A DNA stretch of 64,000 nucleotides, from positions 62,001 through 126,000 of the forward strand of contig MU385865.1 of the NCBI GenBank assembly GCA_022497145.1, written 5' to 3'. Below the pieces are notes generated by a model, which was not told where the DNA came from, did not search any database, and saw only the letters and a program-made list of their open reading frames with translations. The translations under genes and the position numbers were made by a program. Shown here in pieces: positions 33,338 to 44,528 of the stretch (positions within the stretch are counted from its first letter, which is position 1; each line of letters opens with the position of its first letter). This DNA comes from Rostrohypoxylon terebratum (Eukaryota; Ascomycota; Sordariomycetes; Xylariales; Hypoxylaceae).

Positions 33338-35356
33338 CAATCAGCGTCTCCGCCAGGAGTGTCAGCTCCTGGGTCTGGGGACACCATCTATCCACAACAG
33401 CTCCAAGGTTAGGAGCCCGCAGAGTAGTATATACTACGATCACCAATATACATAGACGAGGCGAACACAAAACGACAGATCTACTTCAGCGCTATTATCG
33501 ACTACCCCGAACGATAATTACTAGCGACTAGAGACTATGGATTAGGGACTGATCGTGGGTGCTGTGAAATCAGCGAAATTAACGAAGAGAGTGGGACTCC
33601 ACGAGCTCCTAACGAATATCCACCTTACGGAATTACCGATCATTAACACGCGACGCATCAAGCAGGAATGCATCCCCTTTTTATCTACTACTACCGACAT
33701 TCCAATATTTGTACAACAATAGTAATGAGCCGGGATCTGTCTCCTGCTCTTTGGCCTCCGGGGCAGGTTATTACTTAATACTAGAGATACCAAACCACGA
33801 CGGTCATGCCATTTACTCGTAATATTTGATATTTTAACGACAAAAAATTTAGAGGACACGGTGAAGGGGGAAGGCGACGGGGACAAACAATGCTTTGAAT
33901 TTTCTTTAATTTCAAAATAACTACTCAATACATTTACGCATGGGCTCGAGATGATGGGCGTGTCTACGATAGTATCTTCTTTTGTTCGCCATCTGACTAC
34001 GGTGACAGCACTCCGTGCAAAGAGGATGCATTGAAAGCATAGGGGAAAGAGGGCACAACCAAATTCTACGTTGACCGCAACTTGAGATGCGGCTTGGGGG
34101 TATATTAGGAATGGTGACGGGGATCTTGAAGGTTAAAGATGGAGGATTTGGGCAGAGATACCCCGGGCGAAGTCCAATGGGACGCGGAGGACGACCATTT
34201 CACCGTATATTCGGAGAAGCCATGCCTAGCATATCGGCTAGGTCGAACGTTGCAGCCGAAGAGAGTTTGGGACCCGTTCGAGAAGCGGGTAGAGAAAGGC
34301 AGCATGAACAGGAGTAAGAGGCGTGTGGCGAATCAGAATCTAAACTTTGAAGGAAAGGTCTACGAGACTTCTCCGGGCATGGGGCCGCGAGAGACACATT
34401 GTGAGCGCTGGAGTAGGTAGGGAAACCGGGGGGTTTCATGGGCGAAACCGTATCCTCGAGGAAGCATCCGTATACGATATTTCATGACTATCATAACTAT
34501 AGCTACCTAATACTTTTGATTTTACTACTTACTTACATTACTAATGATTTAAAATCACCACTTGCGCGTTTCTTTTTTTTTCTTCGCGATCTCATTTCCT
34601 AGTTAGCAAAAAAGCAACGGTCACGTTCGCGTTACAGAAAAAAGAACATATCACCGACATGCGGCAGTGGTGTTGAAACAGCCCGCATCTGATTCGTACC
34701 TATCTTAATCTCGACAAGGCGGTAGCAATTTGTGCACCATCTCGTGTTACATTGCGACGAGCTTACCAGGCTTACTGCGGAGCATGTTGCTATCCATCAA
34801 ATCCCGTACATACCGATAAGGGATTATTTTTCCTCCTTTTACTAGGTAGGTAATAGGTACCTAATGTACGAAGTATGGAATAGTAGTTAGTGAACTGGTG
34901 CTGTTATAATACCAGCCACTTATTTGTGTGCACGGGGTTCGTGACAAGACCCCCCCTGGAAGCTTTTTCTGCTTCGCGCGTGTGAAACATCTAACGTGTT
35001 GTGGCTTCTCCTCTCTCCCATTCTCCTACGTAATACCTAAACTCCACAGGAAAAGAGGATAAGAGTTCGAGCAAGCAAGGCACAAGCAAAGCACAAGCAA
35101 AAGCACAGTAAAGAAGAAAAAAAGGCCAAGCAACCCTTACGACTCACGTACACGAACGAGACGACAACAACAATTACGGCTGATCGATGCCTAACACACG
35201 TCCCCCAGCCTACCTGTAGGAAGACACGCAAACTCCGCGGGTGACCTGGGAAGGATTTACTTGTACTGGGTTAAACCTGCCCAGGTAGGTGTGTGTGTGT
35301 ACATGGCGGAGTTTGGGAAAAGCAAGGCGGCGCCTCTTTTTTTCATTCTTTCCTGA

Positions 35357-35413
35357 GTACCTACCTACCTACCTACCTACCTACCTACCTGACCTGACCT
35401 GACCTGACCTGCC
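35357..35413 (+). repeat. ACCT microsatellite passing into GACCT
   Basis: Eight copies of ACCT run directly into four copies of GACCT. AGGT/ACCT repeats recur through the intergenic DNA of this window. Confidence 0.9.
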
Positions 35414-38400
35414 TAATACCAGCAAAAGATGCGAGTAACCTCGAGTTTCGAAATCTCAAGGGCCCTCAGTAGGAAAAAGAAGGCATATGGCCTGATTTAC
35501 AATAGGTATTCACCGCTCCACCCTGCTCTGGGAATACATCCCATACGCGCATTGCGTGGGAGCAAAAAAGGTACCCGTAGCCTCAATGCTCAGTGGGCGT
35601 TGTATCATGGATACAGGTAGGTCAGGTAGGCTGGTAGGTACCTACATTAAACTCCAGTAATACAATGCGATAAGTAGCTAAATAAGAGCAGGGAGGCGTA
35701 AACGTGCAAGGAGGGCGCTAGGTACCACGTTCTGATCTGGGAACCTTCGATCTACAGTACCCTTAGAGCTGCACGCTAATCACGCCGGCTCTTGTTGCTG
35801 TCTGGGGGGGGGGTTGTTCCGAGGTTCGCCACCGAAGCACTGGATTGGCCTGACATGGTGTTAATTTGTGTGCGTCTGTGTGCTGCTGATGTGTGGTGTG
35901 TGCGCTGTCATTGTCACGTATAACACGGCTGCGTTATAACCCCCATCCACTTCTCAGTTCCTGTGAGCTGTGTTCCCCTCCAATGGATCACCTCTGACCT
36001 GGGCTGCCCCTGGCACACGATGCGGAGGCCGTGGGGAATCAAAGGTTCGAATAAATACACATCGTTGGCTAGGTGTGGTGTGCGTGGTCTCATATAGATT
36101 CGACTACACGTACGCTCTTGCTGCGGAAGACTCTCTTACATATACCGATGAGACGCAATTCGGCCTCGCCCTCAGTCTCGTGCCTCTACGCGGGATTTTC
36201 TTGAGCCTTTCGTTGGCGGTATTACTCTGACAACTAGTAGCGATCTGACCAACACGATAGTTATGCCGTCCCTTCGTCATCGTCAGGCTGCTGTGTCTTA
36301 GCCTTAACTTTGCGTGATTCTTCAGCTAGATGCTTCCGGGATCCCCTGATCGAGAATCCCGAAACAGGGCTAGTTAGATGCTGACAAGTCTGCAAGTTGC
36401 TTGTTGAAAGAAGCAACAAGTGTCTTGCGGTGAGAGACAACAGTTCTATGCATATGGCGCTTGCCTTTCTCCGCTCTGTTGGCGATTATATCCTTATACT
36501 ATTCGCCCGCTCCATGCTATGCCTAACAGCATCTCGTACGGCGGCTCAACGCTCATTCCTTCTCATATACACGTGGTATAGTAGAATCTGAGATTCCATC
36601 GCTGAGGTTCGATTTCAGGATTCACGTAGCATCCGCCCACCATTCATTTGGGATAAATGGCCAGACCCAGCAAAACATTTCGGGAAAAGGAAATAGCACC
36701 ATGCTTCAATGGTTCGAAAAGCGACACCGGTCGACCGTTTTGAGCGCAAAAGGACAAGAGACGTACTAATGAGACTTGTGGAAGCCTTGCTGGACCGGGC
36801 ACCCAATTTGTTATCGACCACTCGGTTGGTGGTTGTCCGCTAAACTTGACGAGCAGGACTTTTCGGAGCTAGGGAGTTACAAACACGATGAAACGTAGTA
36901 AACAAATGGGGTCTACGAATCCTTGTCGTTATGGTTGAAAGATCTCCAAGGTCTTCCAGCTTTCAGCAGGTTAGCATGGCGACCAAGATGTGTGGTGGAT
37001 TTACCCGTTGCGCACCGTGCCGCTTCTCGCTGCTAGTGCTGCTGACGTGGTTATGCACAGCAATATAGCTAGGCAAACCAAGGTATTCCAGCGGTGTGGG
37101 ATCTGGTTTCAACTGCCGCTGGCCTTACAGTGAGGGGTCCTAAACGCCCCTGCTGCCACTGCAACCCGTAAGAAAACTCATTCGCACATTAGGGAAATTC
37201 AACTGCAGTCCGACTGCACGAAAGACATTCCATCTGCAGAGCGAACATGGATGGCCAGGTCCAGCCAGCCCTCGGCAATGCAGCATGCAACGCACTCCCG
37301 CCATACCAATTAAGTACTACTATAACTAGAACCGATGTTTCTTACGATCCCCGGCGTCGCGTTGCTCTTAAGTTAGATTAGAGTTGAGACTCGGATCTCT
37401 TAGTAAAGAAAAAGTGACAGAATCCGATTTGGTATGTAGCTGTGCACACAGACGTATTAGATTCCGATCGATCCGGATCGCTTATGTCTAATAGCGGTAT
37501 ATGTACGGAGATCCTTGACAATTGTGGTTCCATCAACAGCTCTCAGGTTTGAAGGGCTGACTGATATTCCCCTGATCGGCCGATGTCTAAGGCCGAGCCT
37601 CTCGATGCCTTCCGAGCTCCTTTCATGCGTAATGCGTGGTCAACTAATGATTTGTCTGATCGCCATTGGAGATACTCTATCGGAGAGAGAACCCGGAAAG
37701 GACGTGCTCGCTATGCGTGGTAACAATGACGAACCTAATTACCGTCCGGCATCTTATGTACATACCTAAATTACTTGATGCAAGTGCTCAAGCATGTTGA
37801 GGCTGAAAATAGGATCTGCCTGTCCGAAGTAGTTCTCTAGGTGTGATTGGAGGAAGATGTGTTCGCGGGTCCTAGCTGGCATATGAAGAGTCTTAGAACC
37901 TTCCGTATAGGATAGCTAACCATCCTTAATTCGATGTATAGTTCCCTCCGGAGTTTGAAATATTCGTCTTGGAAATGTAATTGAACGTCAAAGGTCATTG
38001 TTGGATGTATCCGCTCCGTTTCGCGCGGCCAATCGGAGATTTCCGTTGAACATCGTCGTATGCAAGACCCCAAATACCGCTGTTACGGTATCCCGATCTA
38101 GTGCTCCGTATTATCGTGAGGTTCTCCGGGTGGGCCAATTTTCGGATGATCTGCCTCCAAGTCCGCGATATAATTATCGCATTAAAATCGCAATAAAACA
38201 CCACTTTAGTCAGCAAATATCATTAAGATCGCCTAGAGGATCCAATTATCTGATAATAGATCCGCGTAATTGATTTTAAAGATCATCCCTCGTCCGTAAT
38301 AATGAAATAAAATTTTCGCTCTAGTGGACAATCCCGAGTTTTCGGGGGTCCGAGTGTCATAGACATCGCGATTATGCCCAAGCTCCCGACGTAGCGGGTT

Positions 38401-38722
38401 TCTTTTGTTGACAATCTAGGATCGATCGGCAGGTCTAAATTTCAGCAAGGCTTAGTAAGGTACAGCAAAAGGTTCAAACGCAAGTTCCTATATTGATCGA
38501 TAATAAGTATCCAGCCAACACGTGTTCTAAAGGAACCTAGGTTAGAATATTGCTGCCATGTGAATGGATTGCAGGTGTGCAGGAATCGACAAGTTTAACC
38601 TGACAGTAGACAAGCAATGTACAGTGTTCGTATATCGATTGACCGAGAGTTCAAATCAATCAGTTCTAGGGAGAATAGAAAGTTGTGATAGGATAACGAC
38701 TTGAAGAACTGGTGCACTAGTG

Positions 38723-38768
38723 CTCGTCAGGCCTCAAAATTTGAAACGACATCCAGCGGCCTGACGAG
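38723..38768. repeat. Perfect 11-base inverted repeat
   Basis: CTCGTCAGGCC at 38723-38733 is matched by GGCCTGACGAG at 38758-38768, with a 24-base spacer. It could be a terminator-like hairpin of a non-coding transcript, or a protein-binding palindrome. Not near any gene. Confidence 0.7.
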
Positions 38769-39328
38769 AGAAGGGGGGTGGTTTGGTAGATACACAAGAC
38801 ATGCGTAGGATTTGTCGGTTCATCTGATGTGCTCGTACTCGTACAATACATCTCGAAAAGCGCTGGAAAGATGCTAGACAAGTCTAGAGCACCTAGAATG
38901 GGTGTACATACATAGTACTAGGAGCCCTGGAGGGGTAATAATACGGGCATTAAGGGATTCCTCGACCCTGTCGGCGACGCCTATATCGTTGTCGTATTAA
39001 TGGACTGCCACGCCTCGCCCCAGGGCAGGCAAGCTCGAGGGCTTGCAGCCGGACAGCTCAGCCGACTCCACGAAAAGCTTACGGAACCCTGTCCCCTTGG
39101 CCAGCTTGCAGATAATGAGAGAACTGCCAGCGACTAAAAGACGGCTAGCCTTCGAAAAGGGGGGGGTCTCTGCAGCTGCAGCATAACGAATGCGTATCTC
39201 GAGCCAATGCGATCATGCGGTGAGGATATCGTTAACCCCAAACTGCAATTGCCAGGTATGAAGTCAGTCAGCCATAAGCAAGATGAGTCTGGTTGATAGG
39301 GAAATAGTTTGATCACGGGAACGGTAGC

Positions 39329-39422
39329 TGAAAATGAAAAGGAATGAAGAAGGGAAAGGAGAAGAAAGAAGAAGAAAAAATGAAAATAGAAATGGAAATA
39401 GAAATGGAAATAGAAATAAAAA
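39329..39422 (+). repeat. Purine-rich GAAATA/GAAATG tract
   Basis: An almost pure purine strand ending in alternating GAAATG and GAAATA units. The apparent Tyr/Phe/His-rich reading frame on the other strand is produced by the repeat and is not a gene. Confidence 0.85.
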
Positions 39423-41233
39423 CGGTTCAAATCAAGGTTTCGTGATATGGCCGCGACTTCCATCGGCATCATTTCCGCGCCACTCGCTGTAATATACTCG
39501 AGACTAGTAAAGTGACATTTGAACTCTATTGTATCATTTGTACATATCTACAAATATACGTATCTACGCCCATATTTACACAGATAATCCCTCTATCTAA
39601 CTTAATGAGGTTCCAGGTTGTGGGTCTTATTTGGGGGCCTGTTTCTAATAGTAAACGTCTTAAGAGGCTACCGTTGTGTAATAGAAACATCTATTATATC
39701 CCTTACCTAGTATGTACCTATACCTCAAGTGACATTAATGGCAGCGATCTTTGAGCCGGCTGTCGAATACCTTACTGTCGGAACCGAGTAACTATTTCTC
39801 TATGTTCAAACATAACAATGAGACGAAAAAAACCTGAATGTTGATACGTTTAACCCCTGAAAATCAGATTCGATCTATATATTCCAATCACTATTACTTG
39901 GATTTTTCTTAGCAAGTTTGGAAGTTTAACAAGCATTTGCCCAATATCGGGTGAGTTATACACTTCCAGATTTCCAGATTTATTATCAAGCAAACGACGT
40001 ACCTCGTCTCAAATAAGGTGCCTCAGCTATATTATATCTGCAAACTTCAAGATTATCAATAAGAAACGATACAGTTACAACCCCTTGAGAATCAATATTC
40101 AAGAAAGAAGGAACGTAAAGCAGTACAGCTAATGCCATACTCACGGGCATTATGATACCATGTACCTATCCGATAGTACACAATCTGTTCGGTGGTGTTA
40201 CCACTTATGAATTATAGATTTACTTGGTGTATCAGGGAACGATTGCCTACATTCACAATTTAACACCGACACGGTCATGTGTAACCAGATAGAAAAGAGT
40301 GTAAGTACATAGCTGAGTAGACACCCAAGGTTGAAAGACACCACGGTGCCGGGTAGAGAAGCGACTGATAGGCGTCACCTTCACAATTATTATCTGCTAG
40401 TCAGACGTATGAAGAGATGGATAGCATTATATTGTCAAATATAAAAGTAATACAAATGTATTCGACTAGATCCTTCAAATTTTTGTATCAAGGACCACTT
40501 ACTTAGCATCTGATTAATCTTCTAACCTAGAGGTTAGAGTGATGGCATTGCTTTAGAAAGTTTTCTACATAGCCCGTGTCTACCGAGTTAAACGAATCCC
40601 TTATTTGCAGCTAGAAGAACCATGCAATTGAGATTAGGATAAATATATTCATTTTGTCAAGCTCTAAACCCCCTTTTTTGAACTGACGAAGAAGTTTGTT
40701 TGGAATGTCGCTGGGTGGATGGTGTGGACTTTGAGATAGACAGTGCTGCTTAGAAGATGTAACAACTATCATCTGCTAGATGCAGTCATATAGCATAGTA
40801 TTTTCCGGTATTTCCATGTCAACTCCTAATACTACTCAGAGAGGATGAAACTCCGTGGAGGTGTCCCTGAACTGGTAGTTTGCGGTGTTGATGTCGGAGT
40901 GAGCTTAGAATACCGATGGTTCGTGCGATCTCGAATTAAGAAAAATTGATTCAATAGTTCATCATACAAAGTAACCAACAAGCCATATATTCCACCGTTG
41001 AATAATATCACATTTATTTACTCACCGGAGTGGGGGTATCTGGTATGCTGCTAAGTGTCGGTGTAGGTTAAAGGGCTGACTAGAAAGTGCTCGGGGATGG
41101 TGATAGTCTTACTACCAAACGCTCATCCGACGGACCCCAAACAGACATGCCACTCGCAGAGTATCAAGAACTCAAGCCTCTATCATGAAAACGTGCATTT
41201 TGTATAGTACAGCCCGTGATCTAACGTCTATAT

Positions 41234-42637
41234 CTATTTCCCGAGGAAATGTCGAACTAGTTCGTCCCTAGACAGGGTCTTCCCGCTCATGACCAAAGCA
41301 ATCAACTTCTCGTGCGCCGGCAGGCCATCCTCATCACCGAGATACCTCGCTGTCTCGACCAACCAGCCATTGAAATCCTCGATCTCAGTCTTCTTTCCTG
41401 CTCTAACGTCTTGTAGCATCGAGCTCGTATTCTCCGCTACCTTCTCGCCGACATCATACAGCATAGTCCGCAGCTTGGAAAAGGAGAACCTCTCAACAAG
41501 CTCTGTTCTCATATCCTTTAGTCTCGCTTCATCACTCTTTGATGTCTCTTCAACCCCTTCCCGTGACAACAGGACTCCATCCGTACTCTCATCCTTGACC
41601 AATTCCCTCAACGTCCTACCTGCCTCCCCCAGCAAGCGATCAACTACATCTCCGACTCCATCCCCCCTATCCACAAACAGTTCCCCATTCTTACATCCCA
41701 ACACCGCCGTTAACGGGTTAATCACCGAGTTGACAACCAATTTCTCTAGTTGCGCCACCCATAACTCCCTTGTCCCGACTCTCCTTGCCGCCAACCCGGG
41801 CGCCCCTATAATCTGCTCGACCAAATACTCCGTATCCCCCTCCTCTTTCCTAACACCGACTCCCACAGTCCCAACCGCCACACTCGCCGGCGAAGCCAAC
41901 AAGCTGCGAAACGGACCTAACGCCGTTACCCCGTGTGTGGTGACACAAGCGCGCCACCTCGGGCCTCTACCCGCATCGCCCCATCTATGCCTAGCATATA
42001 TCTCCCCCAGCGGCGGCCACAGCTTGCACATCCCATTCTGCGAGAACGCGACCTCCGACTCATCGCCCAAATACCTCCTGACGCGATCGACCAGCGGCAT
42101 AGCATCCGCAGCCTTCGTCGCCACAATCAGGCTCCTAATCCGCGCACCTCCACCCTCGCCCTCGCCAGGCTCCCTAACCGGCCCGAAATCCGGCCTAACA
42201 TCAGTCCACCACTCGACCTCGAACCCTCCCTCCCTAACCCCCGTCCCATCATTCCGCACGATCTCCAAACCCGGCTGATCCCTCCAGTACTCCAGCAACT
42301 CCCTCCTATTCACGACGAGCGTGATAGGCGGCCTAGCCGCGTTCCTGGCAAGACAAGCAGCATACAAGCGTCCGATATTCCCGACGCCGAGCACATACAC
42401 GCGCCGGCGCTCCCCGCCCGCGTCAACCCGTCCCCCGAGCTCGCTCAAGCCGCTGCCGCCACCCGAGCCATCGGCCAAATTAACTAGGGTCCAAGCGTAC
42501 AGCCTCGGCGGCTCCGAGTCATCCTCGAGGATGCGCTGCAGCCATTTCGCCGTGACCTGGTGGTGAGGATGCGCGGAATACAACATCGGACGAACGAACC
42601 TGATACTATTCCTTGCCAGGCTAATAGGCCTCATCAT
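41234..42637 (-). CDS. 2-dehydropantoate 2-reductase (ketopantoate reductase)
   Basis: NADPH-dependent reduction of ketopantoate to pantoate in pantothenate/CoA synthesis, by family. Single exon, 467 residues, longer than the bacterial enzyme (about 300) because of an 80-residue N-terminal extension and a Gly/Glu-rich insert near 152-165. The Rossmann motif YVLGVGNIGRLYAA is at 81-94. FSQNGMCKLWPPLG (about 198-211) corresponds to the family's QNG segment. QLEKLVVNSVINPLTAVLGC gives the catalytic Lys299 with Asn303 and Asn307. SSMLQDVRAGKKTEIEDFNG (405-424) carries the substrate-binding Ser and the conserved Glu. The basic N-terminus (ISLARNSIRFVRPML) could target it to mitochondria, which is inference. 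Fungi have several paralogues of this family, so the pantothenate role is likely but not certain. A 329-codon opposite-strand frame is a shadow. Confidence 0.88.
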   Translation of the reverse strand: MMRPISLARNSIRFVRPMLYSAHPHHQVTAKWLQRILEDDSEPPRLYAWTLVNLADGSGGGSGLSELGGRVDAGGERRRVYVLGVGNIGRLYAACLARNAARPPITLVVNRRELLEYWRDQPGLEIVRNDGTGVREGGFEVEWWTDVRPDFGPVREPGEGEGGGARIRSLIVATKAADAMPLVDRVRRYLGDESEVAFSQNGMCKLWPPLGEIYARHRWGDAGRGPRWRACVTTHGVTALGPFRSLLASPASVAVGTVGVGVRKEEGDTEYLVEQIIGAPGLAARRVGTRELWVAQLEKLVVNSVINPLTAVLGCKNGELFVDRGDGVGDVVDRLLGEAGRTLRELVKDESTDGVLLSREGVEETSKSDEARLKDMRTELVERFSFSKLRTMLYDVGEKVAENTSSMLQDVRAGKKTEIEDFNGWLVETARYLGDEDGLPAHEKLIALVMSGKTLSRDELVRHFLGK

Positions 42638-43212
42638 ACTCTGGCTTGGAGTTTGGCGCGAGTCTCTCCTTCACCATTCACCAAAAAGTTGTTGAGGTAA
42701 GAGTTCCCCGCGGCAGGAACCAATTAAATCCCGAGTTGGAGTAACACAGAGCTCTGATTGGCTCAAATTGGAAGAAGCTTTGCGCTTCTTGGGATCGAGG
42801 GATATCCATAGCCATCACGTGCTTCTAGTAGCTTTCATATCCTTCCTGAGACCTTTATCACCTGTTTTACCTTGTAGTGCCCTGATCGAATAGTTCCAGG
42901 CTTGTAGGCTAGGGAACTCACCTGTATTAGGTATAGAATAATCACTTACTGGAACTGCATGATGTGTCCCCATCAATCACAGTCGAAGAAGTTCAAAGAG
43001 AACTTTCAGGATGAACGTTTGTGCATTTAACCTCCTAATAACTGACATCCCACCTCAGCACGAAACCTAGGAGGTTCTGAGGGTGTTACTCAACGATCCA
43101 TGATCAACACCCCAACGCCGATGCTAAACCCTCAATATCCACGCCGTAACCTTCGTGACTACTACTATAGCCAAGCCATGAGCCTAGCTCATTGCCAATA
43201 ACCAAGAGGTTA
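42638..43212. other. Intergenic, no gene seen
   Basis: Promoter side of the ketopantoate reductase and 3' side of the next minus-strand gene. Nothing else is recognised. Confidence 0.5.
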
Positions 43213-44528
43213 CTAAGCCTGAGTCACAATATCCGCAAGTCCAAGACCGACTGCTTCCTCCGAGAATGCCACGCCGTGGTCGACCTCTAGAGGCTCCTTG
43301 TGGAATCGTCCTTCCTCCATCTCCTCCTCCATCATCTTAGTTGAGTGTTCGCCGAGAACCGACTGCTCTTCCGGCGCAGCGGAGGGAAGAGGTGTTAAGC
43401 AAGCCGCGAACAGGATAGACTTCGTGTATTCCTTGGACGAGCTGGGCGAACGAGACCAGGGTGGTAGCGCGGCAGATTCGCAGTGCTCTTCCGTGTCTAC
43501 TGATTCGGTGATCGAACTGCCTTTGGACTTCAAAGATTTGCCGTGATGGGCGTGCTCCGCCTCTGAAATTGTCTCGCCTGCTAAAGACGAGCAGGTAAAT
43601 GTTTCCAACGAAGACTCGGACCAAGGGGGCGTGGTGGTATAATCTTTCGGCTTGCACAAGAGTCAGTGTCACGGAAAGGAAACCGGAAATGAATTAACTA
43701 TACCATGGGCACAGCTCTCAAGCCAATATTCTCCAGTCTGCTCGGATGAATCACGGGCCTTCCAGTAAGATGGAAGCCGAAACCAATTGCTGCAGTCGGC
43801 GGAATATGGCCGTTCGCAACCTCATCGAGGTTGAGGTAGGATCGGCTTTCAGCCGAGGGACGACATCTGGCGCAGGACTTGAACTGACACTCGTCGTATT
43901 CGCTGGGAACCCAAGGCTTGGTATGGGGCAGGTTACCGAATCCTGGGGGAGCTTCGGTTGTAGCCGATTCTCCATTGGCAACATTAAGGACCTAGGTTGT
44001 GCATTAGCGTACATGACATGATCGCGCGGATGAGGCAAACACGTACATGTTCTCTCTGGCCGAGGATAGTGCGGATCTGATCAGGTGTGTAGGTGCTGAG
44101 CTGCTCCGAAGTAATCTCGCTGAGGAAGCTTAGCTTATCTGAGCGAGTCTCAGGGCTCCGAGGCCGAGTAAATAAATTGTTAACGAATGAGGCGCCGATC
44201 AAGTCGAAGCTCACCTAAAAAATAGCACCTAGTTAGTAATTGCGCTTGGGCTGAGAATATAATAAGAGAGGGGCATTACCGGGCGGCCCTTCGTTATGGC
44301 ATCTTCAATGAGAAGTTCTCGGTCGGTGGTGCATCGCCAGAGCCATCCCTACTGGCCTGGTCGGTTGCAGATGGAGCACAAGAGATTAGGATCATACAAG
44401 CGGGTCATCGTTAAATGGGTGCATGAAGGTCTGAACGTCGCAGTTTGCGGGACTCGAGGATTCTCGGGTCTCAGCGAGGCTAGCTTTGCCTTCGCCGGCC
44501 GAGGGGCGAGCGGCGGTCGTCCATCCAT
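43213..44528 (-). pseudogene. Conserved-type fungal hypothetical gene with an in-frame TAG at codon 60
   Basis: Four exons fit well (44528..44280, 44214..44047, 43991..43704, 43650..43213; donors GTAATG, GTACGT, GTATAG) and join in frame to 381 codons including the final stop. The sequence runs MDGRPPLAPRPAKAK, PSCTHLTMTRLYDP, a Cys pair (CSICNRPGQ), GWLWRCTTDRELLIEDAI, FLSEITSEQLSTYTPDQI, CQFKSCARCRPS, GFHLTGRPVIHPSRLENIGLRAVP, then a Ser/Glu-rich tail ending ADIVTQA. One TAG at 44349-44351 sits between CNRPGQ and GWLWRC, inside what looks like a conserved Cys/Trp-rich region. One base change from TGG would explain it. Nothing else is broken, so this may be a fresh nonsense allele, a sequencing error, stop read-through or RNA editing. 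I do not know the function; the Cys pattern hints at metal binding. Confidence 0.7.

Larger units (their letters stand above)
33338..41233. other. Gene desert of 7.9 kb
   Basis: No supported gene between the Myb gene and the ketopantoate reductase. It contains the (ACCT)n/(GACCT)n array at 35357, a C/G run near 35803, an 11-base inverted repeat at 38723-38768 and a GAAATA/GAAATG purine tract at 39329. Frames of 60-128 codons occur on both strands but none shows a domain, a signal peptide or consistent splice partners. The region from about 37.3 to 41 kb is AT-rich and may be old repeat DNA, though I see no coding remnant of a transposon. Confidence 0.5.

Noticed and set aside
39134..39472. 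Phe/Tyr/His repeat protein on the minus strand
   Set aside because: Produced entirely by the GAAATA/GAAATG purine tract.
41289..42278. Plus-strand open frame of 329 codons opposite the ketopantoate reductase
   Set aside because: It lies wholly antisense to a recognised single-exon enzyme and has Ser/Pro/Thr-rich shadow composition with no domain.
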